Assembly (NCBI GenBank): GCA_944388955.1
Contig: CALXKJ010000010.1
Span: 1-64,000, forward strand
Direction: 5' to 3'
From: an uncultured Spirochaetaceae bacterium
GTDB lineage: Bacteria > Spirochaetota > Spirochaetia > Sphaerochaetales > Sphaerochaetaceae
Length of the DNA stretch: 64,000 bases
Part shown: in pieces, positions 52,534 through 61,537 of the stretch
Layout of the letters: each line of letters starts with the position of its first letter
How positions within the stretch are numbered: the first letter of the stretch is position 1
Notes under the pieces: model-generated
Told to the model about the DNA's origin: nothing
Database searches by the model: none
What the model saw: only the letters and a program-made list of their open reading frames with translations
Program-made: the position numbers and the translations under genes

Positions 52534-53073
52534 ATGGCAAAGCTGTTTCTGCTAGGTATAAAGCATTCAGGAAAGACAACACAGGCACGTCTTGCTTCTG
52601 AAATGCTATCGATGGAATCCGTTGATTCCGATGACCTTGTTCTCTCTTACCTCTCAGTTCCTTCCATACGCGATTATTACAAGGAAAAAGGAAAATCAGC
52701 CTTCATGAAAGCTGAGAAGGAAGCTGTGGAGAAGTATATTTCATCCCATGATGATTTCATGATGTCTCTCGGCGGAGGAGCATCTGATAACGATGAACTT
52801 ATAAAGCTCATCAGGGAAAATGGAGTTCTAGTCTATCTGTGGAGAGATGAGGCTGCGATGCTTCCTGTCATACTCAAGCATGGAATTCCACCGTTTCTCG
52901 ATCCTGAGAGACTCGAGGAATCATTCCATGAGCTATATCAGCGCCGTGACAGAATCTATAGGGATATTGCTGATATCACCATAGATCTCGGCCCATACCG
53001 CGATAAGAAAGAGACTGCACAGGATCTTGTATCCGCACTGGAGGAAAAAGGCTATGTCCAGCACATTCGGTAA
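52534..53073 (+). CDS. aroK: Shikimate kinase
   Basis: A 179-residue P-loop kinase for step five of the shikimate pathway. The P loop is GIKHSGKTT (8-16), the shikimate-binding Asp is in VDSDDLV, and the GGG motif is in LGGGAS. The lid, normally xRPLL, reads GIPPFL here, so the usual ATP-binding lid Arg seems absent. The later Arg-Tyr region (YQRRDRIYRD) is intact. The divergent P loop and lid make it a distant member, but the position directly before aroC supports the call. It overlaps aroC by 20 bp. Confidence 0.85.
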   Translation: MAKLFLLGIKHSGKTTQARLASEMLSMESVDSDDLVLSYLSVPSIRDYYKEKGKSAFMKAEKEAVEKYISSHDDFMMSLGGGASDNDELIKLIRENGVLVYLWRDEAAMLPVILKHGIPPFLDPERLEESFHELYQRRDRIYRDIADITIDLGPYRDKKETAQDLVSALEEKGYVQHIR

Positions 53074-54118
53074 AACACTCACGCTCACAACATTCGGAGA
53101 ATCACATGGCATAGCCCTTGGCGGAATTCTGGATGGCTTTCCCAGCGGTGTCAGGATTGATGAGGATTTCATCAGAAGTGAAATGCAAAGGCGCCGACCG
53201 GGGTCATCTTCGCTGACAACAGCAAGAAAAGAAGACGATGAGGTGGAAATACTGAGCGGAGTCTACAATGGTATAACAACGGGTACCGCTATAGGATTCA
53301 TCATACGCAACAAGGCACAGCGTTCTGCAGATTACTCATCCATCGAGCACATATACAGGCCTGGACATGCTGACATGACTTATGACGCGAAATATGGGAT
53401 CAGGGATCCCCGCGGAGGCGGAAGAGCATCAGGGAGAGAGACAGCTTGCCGTGTATTCGGAGGCGCACTCGCGAAGCTTTATCTCAGGGAAAGAGGCATA
53501 AATGTGTCCGCAGCTGTCATAGAGCTCGGAGGCATAAAAGCATCAGGGTATGAATGGAAGCCACCCTTCAGCCCCCCCATTTACGCCCCCGAGAATGATA
53601 ATCTTGATGCGATGATTAAAGCAGCTGAGGATGCGAAAGCAGATTCAGACAGCGTAGGCGGCATCATCGAATGCCATATTGACGGAGTCCCAGCAGGGCT
53701 TGGCTCACCTGTCTTCGACAAACTCGATGCCTGCCTTTCACACGCTATCATGTCTATCGGAGGCGTCAAAGGCATAGAATTCGGAAGCGGTTTCAAAGCG
53801 GTATCAATGCGAGGCTCAGATAACAATGACCAGATACGCATTTCAGATGGAAAACCTCTTTTCATGACAAATAATGCGGGAGGGATTCTCGGTGGTATAT
53901 CAAATGGAGACACAATCATCTTCAGAGCCGCAGTCAAACCCACACCATCCATATACAAGGAGCAGCTTACAATCACGGACGGAAAGGAAGAGACAACGAT
54001 AGAAATAAAAGGAAGGCATGACCCTGCAATCGTGCCACGGGCTGTTGCTGTGGTGGAGGCAATGAGCGCGCTGACGATTCTCGACCACTATCTGGAGGAG
54101 CATGGATATGAGCGATAA
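53054..54118 (+). CDS. aroC: Chorismate synthase
   Basis: A 354-residue FMN-dependent enzyme for the last step to chorismate. Signatures include FGESHGIALGGILDGFPSG, the ARKEDDEVEILSGV segment, RPGHADMTYDAKYG, DPRGGGRASGRETA and a C-terminal RHDP motif. GGAGG in the end of aroK lies before the ATG at 53054. It overlaps the helicase gene by 17 bp. Confidence 0.97.
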   Translation: MSSTFGKTLTLTTFGESHGIALGGILDGFPSGVRIDEDFIRSEMQRRRPGSSSLTTARKEDDEVEILSGVYNGITTGTAIGFIIRNKAQRSADYSSIEHIYRPGHADMTYDAKYGIRDPRGGGRASGRETACRVFGGALAKLYLRERGINVSAAVIELGGIKASGYEWKPPFSPPIYAPENDNLDAMIKAAEDAKADSDSVGGIIECHIDGVPAGLGSPVFDKLDACLSHAIMSIGGVKGIEFGSGFKAVSMRGSDNNDQIRISDGKPLFMTNNAGGILGGISNGDTIIFRAAVKPTPSIYKEQLTITDGKEETTIEIKGRHDPAIVPRAVAVVEAMSALTILDHYLEEHGYER

Positions 54119-55751
54119 ACCGCTTACGGTGCAATCGGACAGGACGATGCTTCTTGACGTCCACTCCCCCGATGCAGATCAATGCCGTGCAGATATCATT
54201 GCCTTCTCAGACCTTCTGAAAAGCCCTGAACATGTCCACACGTACGCTATCTCACAGCTATCGCTCTGGAATGCGATATCATCAGGGCTTACAGTGGATA
54301 TCATCCTTAAGAGGCTTGAGAAGTGGTCACGATTCGCGCTCGACAGCCGCATAACATTCTTTATCGAGGATCAGGCTCGGCGCTATGGGGACTTCATACT
54401 TACAGAGCTCGATGATGAATACCTCCTTCTTGAAGTCAGGCGGCCTGTTTTCGCATTGCAGCTTAAAGCGGAGGATAGCCTCAGAAGTCTTCTTGAAAGT
54501 GAAAGCGAGACTTCATTCCGCGTCAAGAGAATGAATAGAGGTGTCCTCAAGGCGAGAATGATAAAGCTCGGCTTCCCTGTCGATGACAGGATTCCGCTCA
54601 TAAAAGGCGAAAAACTGGGGATAGAGCTTAGGAAGACATTCACGCCACGTCCTTATCAGATGGATGCGGTCAGAGCATTCCTTGGCGACGGCAGGAATGG
54701 TACAGGATATGGTACGATTGTCCTTCCGTGCGGGTCGGGAAAGACGATTGTGGGCATTCTCCTCATGGCCGCCCTTGGCATGAAGACTCTCATACTCTGC
54801 CCTAACATCACATCGGTGCGTCAGTGGATAAGAGAGATAAAAGACAAGACAGGACTCACAGATGCCGATGTAGGTGAATACTCCGGAGAGAAGAAGGATA
54901 TAAAGAGCGTTACAGTATGCACATACCAGATTATCACATGGAGGCCTGACACCGATTCCGATTTCCCTCGGTTCTCTATCTTCCGTGATGGAGGCTGGGG
55001 ATTCATAATCTACGATGAAGTGCATATGCTCCCTGCCCCTGTCTTCCGCATCACCAGCGAACTTCAGGCCATACATCGCCTTGGACTCACAGCGACGCTT
55101 GTACGTGAAGATGGTCGGGAAGATGAGGTATTCTCGCTTGTCGGCCCCAAGCGTTATGACACACCATGGTCCGAGCTTGAAGCCCAGGGATATATAGCGA
55201 CAGCATACTGCCACGAGATAAGAATCCCTCTTTCTGAAGAGCTGGAGATAAAATATGCAGTGGCAAAGAAACGGGAGAAATACAGGATTGCAGCTGAGAA
55301 TCCTCGGAAGATGGAAGTGGCTGAGAAAATCATAGAAAAGCACAGCGACGATTCCATTCTCATCATCGGGCAATATATCGAGCAGCTGGAAGCATTCAGG
55401 GAGAAATTCGGCTATCCGATCATAACAGGAGCCACGAATATCAGACGGAGAGAAGAACTCTACGAAGGCTTCAGGAAGGGAAGCATCAAAGTCCTCATCG
55501 TCTCCAAAGTCGCAAATTCCGCAATCGATCTTCCAGATGCATCAGTTGCGATACAGATATCCGGAACATTCGGCTCCAGACAGGAAGAGGCGCAGAGACT
55601 TGGGCGCATACTGCGTCCGAAAGACAGGGATAGCCACTTCTATACACTTGTCACGGAATACACGGAGGAAGAGGAATTCGCCCAGAACAGGCAGAAATTT
55701 CTCTCGGAGCAAGGCTATAACTACACTATCGAGAAGGCGGAAACACTTTGA
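54102..55751 (+). CDS. XPB/Rad25-type DNA helicase
   Basis: A 549-residue superfamily 2 helicase related to eukaryotic and archaeal XPB. The N-terminal about 100 residues (PLTVQSDRTMLLDVHSPDAD, then SPEHVHTYAISQLSLWNA) are a Helicase_C_3-type domain as in bacterial XPBs. The motor has the P loop CGSGKT (about 209-214), DEVH (305-308), the RED motif in LVREDGRED that characterises XPB, and motif VI QRLGRILRPKD. Start codons at 54102 and 54108 are both possible. Its stop overlaps the next gene (TTGA), which encodes a partner with the same domain. Confidence 0.92.
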   Translation: MDMSDKPLTVQSDRTMLLDVHSPDADQCRADIIAFSDLLKSPEHVHTYAISQLSLWNAISSGLTVDIILKRLEKWSRFALDSRITFFIEDQARRYGDFILTELDDEYLLLEVRRPVFALQLKAEDSLRSLLESESETSFRVKRMNRGVLKARMIKLGFPVDDRIPLIKGEKLGIELRKTFTPRPYQMDAVRAFLGDGRNGTGYGTIVLPCGSGKTIVGILLMAALGMKTLILCPNITSVRQWIREIKDKTGLTDADVGEYSGEKKDIKSVTVCTYQIITWRPDTDSDFPRFSIFRDGGWGFIIYDEVHMLPAPVFRITSELQAIHRLGLTATLVREDGREDEVFSLVGPKRYDTPWSELEAQGYIATAYCHEIRIPLSEELEIKYAVAKKREKYRIAAENPRKMEVAEKIIEKHSDDSILIIGQYIEQLEAFREKFGYPIITGATNIRRREELYEGFRKGSIKVLIVSKVANSAIDLPDASVAIQISGTFGSRQEEAQRLGRILRPKDRDSHFYTLVTEYTEEEEFAQNRQKFLSEQGYNYTIEKAETL

Positions 55752-57418
55752 AGCGGGAATTGCCATTCGGTTTTGAGAAGATAATCAAAGAGACAAGGGA
55801 AGACGCATTAAGCGCTGTGACCAACGAGGAAGGTATCTTCCTCTCATCCCTGTATCTTTCAGGAGGCATTCCAGAATTTCCGGACCTTCTCCCTTCAATG
55901 CTTGACAGAGGGCTTGTCTCAGAAGATGAAGACGGTAATCTCAGCGTGACGGAAGAAGGCATGGATGCCGTTTCACTATACCCTCTGCTGGGAAATGGTG
56001 GGGATGGCGGATTCTATCCAGAAGCCTTCTTCCCCACGATTCTGTCCCTAGCTGCATCAGGCACAATACCATCTGGCAAGAATCACTACTCAAGGAGCTT
56101 TGCATCTGACTTCTTTACTGCAATATTTCCATCGGAAGAGAAGGATTCGATAAGGCAAAGGGCTATCATCACGACAGAGCGTCTGATAGCTTTATCTGTT
56201 GTCATCGAGAAAGGCTCGGGACTTGCTCTATCTCTTTCCGACAGTGAGCGATTCATGGTACTGAGTGAATATGAGCGCATCGCGCTGATGCTCTTTCCGG
56301 GCTGCGAATATGACAAGTCAATGATGGATAAGGCCTCACTTGCAGTATATCTCATCACGAAGCTTAGAGCCGTTCCAGAAGACAGAGCGGATGATTATCT
56401 TTCTCTGCTAAGCCGTATAGCATCAATAGAGCTTCCGGACAAAGAGCTTCTTTTCATTATGAGCATCGTCAGATGGAAAGACGGACTTATATATGGCTCA
56501 GAGATTCCAGAGAAAGGCCGTGAAACAGCAGTCTCGACTGACTTCACGATATCCTATTCAGGTGCAATGCCTGGGGATATCTACCTATACGCGTCACCGG
56601 AGAAGTGCAGCACTGCAACAGAATGGAAGATAACGAAGCAATCAGCTAAAGCAGCATTCTCACTCTCTTTATCGGACAGTGATATCATAAAAAAACTCAG
56701 CAGTATCTCCTCATACACGATACCTGAAACACTCAGCCAGAGACTCTCAGCCTGGTACGCTTCATACTCATCAATCCGTGCGGAAAGAGCTCTCCTTCTC
56801 CATACAGATGAGCGGAATGGGAGGATTATCGAAGCGCTCCCGACCATGCAGATGCACATCGTGTCAAAACTGGCTCATAATATCTTTCTCATGAAGGCAG
56901 AGACGGAAAGCCTGTGGAGAAGAGCTCTGGAGAATGCGGGCTTTGACATGCTTGGCCCGACAGAGGGACCTGAGATGATAACTGAAAGCGGCCCGCGGAT
57001 TCCCGATGTGCCCACACCGGTATTCAACATTCCCGCTATAAATGCGGAAAGAAGGATTCCATACTCGCCAAATAGAAGAAAAGAGCTTCTAGAGAGAGCT
57101 GTTTCACCGCTCAGGAAGATACTCGTGAATTCTGGATTCATTGTCTCAGACGACCAGCCCACCCCTGATATCCCAATGATAAACGGACTGTATTATCAGG
57201 AGAAACTGCGGCTTATACATGAAGGCGAGTCAGCGAAAGTCTATCTTGAGGACCTTGAAGGAAACGCTGTTGCAGGAAAACCTGTCAGAACAGAAGATCC
57301 CGATACTATATCCGTCAACGGACGGAGTATCAGGATCTCGAAGATATGGAAAGCCGCTGCGCTTCCATCCTCAGTCAGAGACTGGGATGAAGGTCATGCG
57401 GATAATGATAGCCAGTAA
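55748..57418 (+). CDS. XPB-associated protein with Helicase_C_3-like domain
   Basis: A 556-residue protein with no motor motifs. The region from about 267 (STDFTISYSGAMPGDIYLYA) to about 370 matches the pattern of the Helicase_C_3 domain that also opens the XPB helicase upstream: a strand-rich start, a KITKQSAKAAF helix, a HTH-like SISSYTIPETLSQRLSAW, and RAERALLLHTDE. Actinobacterial XPB genes have a similar neighbour. It starts with a TTG that overlaps the helicase stop, so the two are coupled. A role as a loader, nuclease partner or regulator is unknown. The end overlaps convergent aroDE by 44 bp. Confidence 0.7.
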   Translation: MKRELPFGFEKIIKETREDALSAVTNEEGIFLSSLYLSGGIPEFPDLLPSMLDRGLVSEDEDGNLSVTEEGMDAVSLYPLLGNGGDGGFYPEAFFPTILSLAASGTIPSGKNHYSRSFASDFFTAIFPSEEKDSIRQRAIITTERLIALSVVIEKGSGLALSLSDSERFMVLSEYERIALMLFPGCEYDKSMMDKASLAVYLITKLRAVPEDRADDYLSLLSRIASIELPDKELLFIMSIVRWKDGLIYGSEIPEKGRETAVSTDFTISYSGAMPGDIYLYASPEKCSTATEWKITKQSAKAAFSLSLSDSDIIKKLSSISSYTIPETLSQRLSAWYASYSSIRAERALLLHTDERNGRIIEALPTMQMHIVSKLAHNIFLMKAETESLWRRALENAGFDMLGPTEGPEMITESGPRIPDVPTPVFNIPAINAERRIPYSPNRRKELLERAVSPLRKILVNSGFIVSDDQPTPDIPMINGLYYQEKLRLIHEGESAKVYLEDLEGNAVAGKPVRTEDPDTISVNGRSIRISKIWKAAALPSSVRDWDEGHADNDSQ

Positions 57419-58820
57419 ACGCCTCGAACTGCAGCTTACCCTGCGCTAAAAGCATCTCATCTCCGAAATGCAGAGTACATCCGGCTTTCTCTGCATCAGA
57501 GAGGAATTTCGTCATGCGCGGCTTGTAGATTATATCGTAAGCTATCTCACGGCCAGTAAAATGGAAATCAGGAACCGGGCTGGTGTCGAAATTCGGATAT
57601 AAGCCGACGCTTGTAGTCTGCACGACAAGATCGACTTTGCCTTCATAAAGATGAGCGTTATCGAGCGTATCATATTCACAGAGATTCAGCTTGGCGAGAG
57701 TTTCGGCCTTTGTGAGTGTCCTGTTGAGAATCGTCACTTTGACGCCCCTGTTGCGGAGTGCCCAGACAACAGCCTGCGACGCACCTCCTGCGCCTATGAC
57801 AAGAGCATTCTTTACCCTACCCGATTCAAGATCAGGAAGAATCGGCTGCAGGAATCCGTAGTAATCGGTGTTCATGCCCTTCCACATCCCGGGCATTCTC
57901 ACGACTGTATTGCACGCTCCGATCTGCTTCACTTCCCTTGTTATGTTTCCCAGATACATCAGCACGGCATCCTTGAAAGGAACAGTGACGGAGAAACCAC
58001 GCATCTTAAGATATTCCGCAAGAGCGAAGAATATCCTCACATTGTCAACAAGGAATGGCAGATAAATCGCATTGTAGTTTATGCGGCGGAATCCGGGATT
58101 ATGAATCATAGGAGATGATGTGTGGAGCACAGGATTTCCAATGATTCCATATATCGCGGTACGCTCGTTGACTTTATCCGCACCATACAGAAGCTTTAAA
58201 TCCTTTGCGCTTATCTGCCCCGGGGCGACAGCCTCCCCTGAACACGCAAACGTAAGGAGGGAGCCCGCCTTCTTATATAAAATCCTTATGGGAATTCCCC
58301 AATCCCCCATTCCGATTATTATCTTCGGGATATCCTTGAGCTCCTCAGAAATACGGAAAAGCGTCAGAAGATCCTGCGTCGTATGAGGAGTTACTGCGGC
58401 TTTTGCTATATCACCACGCTCTGCAAGCCTGTATATGCGTGAATAGATGTCATCAGGGATACCGGAAAAATCATGGAAGGAGCGGATAATCTTCACGCCC
58501 TTCTCTCTTGCCTTGTCCTCGACATCATTCTTCTTAACATCCTCTTCGATGTCGACATAAGCATAATCACCATCAAGAGCTGACAGCAGTAAGGCGCGTC
58601 TCTCCCGCTCTGGCAGGGTGCATTTTCCTCCATCTTCCTTTCTCCTGAATGTGAGAATCAGGGGGAGTTTTGCAATCTCCGGGAACTCTGAAGCCCTCTT
58701 CTGCTCATCAGGGGTAAGATAATCCATGCGGAGCTCTGCAAGATCGATATAGCTGCGGTTGGCTTCAATCTCCTCAAGACAGGATTCAAGTGTATTTCCA
58801 GATAGCGTTAGGCAAATCAA
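57375..58820 (-). CDS. aroDE: Bifunctional 3-dehydroquinate dehydratase / shikimate dehydrogenase
   Basis: A 481-residue fusion. Residues 1 to about 215 are type I dehydroquinate dehydratase with the catalytic His116 (SFHDF) and Schiff-base Lys140 (AKAAVTPH). From about 220 on is shikimate dehydrogenase with SSPMIHN, catalytic Lys283 (VPFKDAV), Asp319 (MNTDYYGF) and the NADP fold GAGGASQAV. The fusion catalyses steps three and four of the pathway, as in plants and some chlamydiae. The start is TTG at 58820 with AGGAGA 5 nt upstream. aroK and aroC lie 4 kb away on the other strand. Confidence 0.94.
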   Translation of the reverse strand: MICLTLSGNTLESCLEEIEANRSYIDLAELRMDYLTPDEQKRASEFPEIAKLPLILTFRRKEDGGKCTLPERERRALLLSALDGDYAYVDIEEDVKKNDVEDKAREKGVKIIRSFHDFSGIPDDIYSRIYRLAERGDIAKAAVTPHTTQDLLTLFRISEELKDIPKIIIGMGDWGIPIRILYKKAGSLLTFACSGEAVAPGQISAKDLKLLYGADKVNERTAIYGIIGNPVLHTSSPMIHNPGFRRINYNAIYLPFLVDNVRIFFALAEYLKMRGFSVTVPFKDAVLMYLGNITREVKQIGACNTVVRMPGMWKGMNTDYYGFLQPILPDLESGRVKNALVIGAGGASQAVVWALRNRGVKVTILNRTLTKAETLAKLNLCEYDTLDNAHLYEGKVDLVVQTTSVGLYPNFDTSPVPDFHFTGREIAYDIIYKPRMTKFLSDAEKAGCTLHFGDEMLLAQGKLQFEAFTGYHYPHDLHPSL

Positions 58821-58955
58821 GATAATCTCCTATTGTTGCTTTTTATCTATTGTATAGGATAGCGTATGCAATTAAGAGAGTCAATTTATGTATATTTATA
58901 CGAAACATGCAAGTATGGCTCACATTCGTTTTTCCTGATATATTCAATCTGCTTT

Positions 58956-60896
58956 ATGAGAACGCTGCAGATACAGGATGTCTCCCTTTCATTCGGTGAC
59001 AGGGAGATTCTGAAGGACATAAATCTTACAATGAATGAGAAGTCAAGGGCCGCGCTTGTAGGTGCGAACGGCTCCGGTAAATCTACCCTTCTCAAGGTCA
59101 TATCGGGAAAGATAAGCAGTGAGAGCATGACGCTCTCCATCACAAAGGGCGCGAGGATTTCCTATCTCCCCCAATCTGATATCGTAATGCCCGACAAACC
59201 TCTCTATGCAGCAGCGGAAGAAGGCTACAGCCGTTTCCTTCCGATACTGGAGGAAATGAGAATACTGGAGGATAAGACATCGAATGGCGGAGAGGAAGCA
59301 ATGAGAGCCGCCGAAAAGCTCAGTGAGTATCATGAATTGCTCACATCCTCCGGTTATTATTCAAGACGCTCGAGAATCGAGATGATTCTCTTCGGACTTG
59401 GATTCACGAAAAATGATCTTGAAAGACCAGCGAGAGAGTTCTCTGGCGGATACCAGATGAGGATTGCCTTGGCTAGAGTACTGGCAGAGTCCCCGGATTT
59501 TCTCTTTCTTGACGAACCGACGAACTATCTTGATATCGAAGCCATGATCTGGCTCGAGGAATATCTCTCATCATTCTCCGGCGGCATCATGCTTGTCTCT
59601 CACGACCAGGGATTTCTGGATGACATGGTAAATGAAGTCTACGAGCTCCACTCAGGTCATCTCACGCGCTATGCAGGAAACTACACAAAGTACCTGGCTC
59701 TCAGGGAAGAAGAGATAAAGGAAATCGAGAAGGCGTACGAAAGACAGCAGCAGGAAATCGAGAAGACTGAGGAGTTCATCGAGCGTTTCAGATACAAGGC
59801 GACAAAAGCAAAGCAGGTGCAGTCAAGGATAAAAGCCCTCGATAAAATCGAGAGAATCGAGATTCCGGGGCACCTGAAAAAACTTTCTTTCCGTTTTCCC
59901 CCAGCACCGCATTCAGGCAATGATGTACTCAAAGCGGAACATATCTCAAAACACTATGGCGAGAATGTAATCTACAGCGATTTCTCATTTCTCGTGAAAA
60001 AAGGTGAAAGACTTGCCATAACAGGCAGAAACGGTGCCGGAAAATCCACGCTGCTGAGAATCATCGCCGGCGATGATAATGACTATACCGGAGAGATTGT
60101 AGACGGAGCAGGTGTAAAGAAAGCATATTTTGCACAGGACACGGAGAACACGCTTAATGATGAGAACACCGTCCTCGAGGAAGCAGAAAGCCTTGCCGAC
60201 ACAAAGGATCTGCCGAACATGCGTAACATGCTGGGGGCATTCCTCTTCTCGGATGATGATGTATTCAAGAAGGTGTCAGTGCTTTCAGGCGGTGAGAAAT
60301 CGAGGCTTGCACTGCTGAAGATACTCCTGCATCCATCGAATCTTCTGCTTCTGGACGAGCCGACAAACCATCTGGATATCAATTCAAAGCAGATGCTTTT
60401 GGATGCAATCAAGGCTTATGGCGGAACTGTGATATTCGTAAGCCATGACAGGCATTTCATAAAGAATCTAGCGACAAGGATTCTCTATCTCTCTGAAGAT
60501 GGTCCGGAGTTCTTCGATGGTGATTATGAATATTTCGAGAGGAAGATAAAGGAAAAGGAGGAACGCTTCCAGATTGAAGCGCTGAAGAAAGAAGAGCCAA
60601 AGCAGGAATCGAAGGGGCTTCTTTCGCATGAAGAGTCCAAAAAGCTGAGAAACAGGATAAGAGCACTCGAGAGGGAAACCGAGGAAATGAATAAGCTTCT
60701 CGATGAGCTTAATGAGAAGATGAATACCCTTGAAGAGGAAATCGCGAAGCCGGAGAATTACTCTGACCCTGCGAAGATAACAAAGCTGATGAAGAAGAAG
60801 GAAGAACTGCAGAAGGAGACAGAGGAAACTGAAGAGCGCTGGCTTCTTGCTTCTGAAGAGCTGGAGGAGCTGAATGAAGAGAATAACCGAGCCTGA
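58956..60896 (+). CDS. ABC-F family ATPase
   Basis: A 646-residue soluble protein with two ABC cassettes: Walker A GANGSGKSTL and GRNGAGKSTL, signatures FSGGYQM and LSGGEKS, and Walker B LFLDEPTNYLD and LLLDEPTNHLD. An arm/linker lies between them and a charged C-terminal coiled coil (about 570-646) follows, as in Uup/YfmR-type members. ABC-F proteins act on the ribosome, not in transport. The start at 58956 gives the normal MRTLQIQDVSL; no Shine-Dalgarno sequence is visible, and TTCAAT ends 7 nt upstream. It overlaps maf by 23 bp. Confidence 0.93.
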   Translation: MRTLQIQDVSLSFGDREILKDINLTMNEKSRAALVGANGSGKSTLLKVISGKISSESMTLSITKGARISYLPQSDIVMPDKPLYAAAEEGYSRFLPILEEMRILEDKTSNGGEEAMRAAEKLSEYHELLTSSGYYSRRSRIEMILFGLGFTKNDLERPAREFSGGYQMRIALARVLAESPDFLFLDEPTNYLDIEAMIWLEEYLSSFSGGIMLVSHDQGFLDDMVNEVYELHSGHLTRYAGNYTKYLALREEEIKEIEKAYERQQQEIEKTEEFIERFRYKATKAKQVQSRIKALDKIERIEIPGHLKKLSFRFPPAPHSGNDVLKAEHISKHYGENVIYSDFSFLVKKGERLAITGRNGAGKSTLLRIIAGDDNDYTGEIVDGAGVKKAYFAQDTENTLNDENTVLEEAESLADTKDLPNMRNMLGAFLFSDDDVFKKVSVLSGGEKSRLALLKILLHPSNLLLLDEPTNHLDINSKQMLLDAIKAYGGTVIFVSHDRHFIKNLATRILYLSEDGPEFFDGDYEYFERKIKEKEERFQIEALKKEEPKQESKGLLSHEESKKLRNRIRALERETEEMNKLLDELNEKMNTLEEEIAKPENYSDPAKITKLMKKKEELQKETEETEERWLLASEELEELNEENNRA

Positions 60897-61491
60897 TAAA
60901 CTGCAGCTGGAAGCGGGACGCTTAATGCCATCCCTGATTCTCGCCTCATCATCACCGAACAGGAAAGCCCTTCTTGAAAAAGGTGGCATTCATGTGGACA
61001 CATTCGCCCCGGAGGCGGATGAAAGCAGAATCGGGGATACACCGGACGAGAAAGTCGAAGGCATCGCGAAAAGAAAGATCATGGCTTATATCTCATCTCC
61101 CGCATACGATGAGAACAGGCTTGCAATAGCTGCTGACACGCTTGTTCTTTTCGGAAACGAGCTTCTTGGAAAACCGAGAGACAGAAACGAGGCAGACGCT
61201 ATTCTCCACATGCTCTCTGGAAATAAGCAGACTGTCATCTCTGCCGCGGCAGTCAAGCTTCCTGGAAGGGATGCCATCATCATCTCCGACAGGGCTGATG
61301 TCATCTTCCGTCCATTATCAGATGAAGAGATAGAAGAATATCTTGATACAGGAGAATGGCAAGGTGCGGCAGGCGGTTACAGATTACAGAAGACAGGTTA
61401 TACTCTTATCGATTATATCGATGGAGACTGGACGACAGTTGTAGGATTGCCATTAAAGAAAATTATAGAAATTATACATAATTTGAATTGA
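60874..61491 (+). CDS. maf: Maf-family nucleotide pyrophosphatase
   Basis: A 205-residue house-cleaning enzyme that removes dTTP/UTP or modified nucleotides. It has the N-terminal LILASSSPNRKALLEK motif, IAADTLVLF, GKPRD and the C-terminal YRLQKTGYTLIDYIDGD with VVGLPL. GGAGGAG lies 4 nt before the ATG at 60874, inside the ABC-F gene. A second ATG at 60925 would give the usual short Maf N-terminus but has a weaker ribosome-binding site. Confidence 0.92.
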   Translation: MKRITEPDKLQLEAGRLMPSLILASSSPNRKALLEKGGIHVDTFAPEADESRIGDTPDEKVEGIAKRKIMAYISSPAYDENRLAIAADTLVLFGNELLGKPRDRNEADAILHMLSGNKQTVISAAAVKLPGRDAIIISDRADVIFRPLSDEEIEEYLDTGEWQGAAGGYRLQKTGYTLIDYIDGDWTTVVGLPLKKIIEIIHNLN

Positions 61492-61537
61492 TTCTATATT
61501 ATTCAATATTGATTATATATAAAAACAGAGGTGAAAC

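Noticed and set aside
54513-55373. Open frame of 286 codons on the minus strand
   Set aside because: It is antisense to the XPB helicase motor motifs; the Cys-rich composition is typical of a shadow frame.
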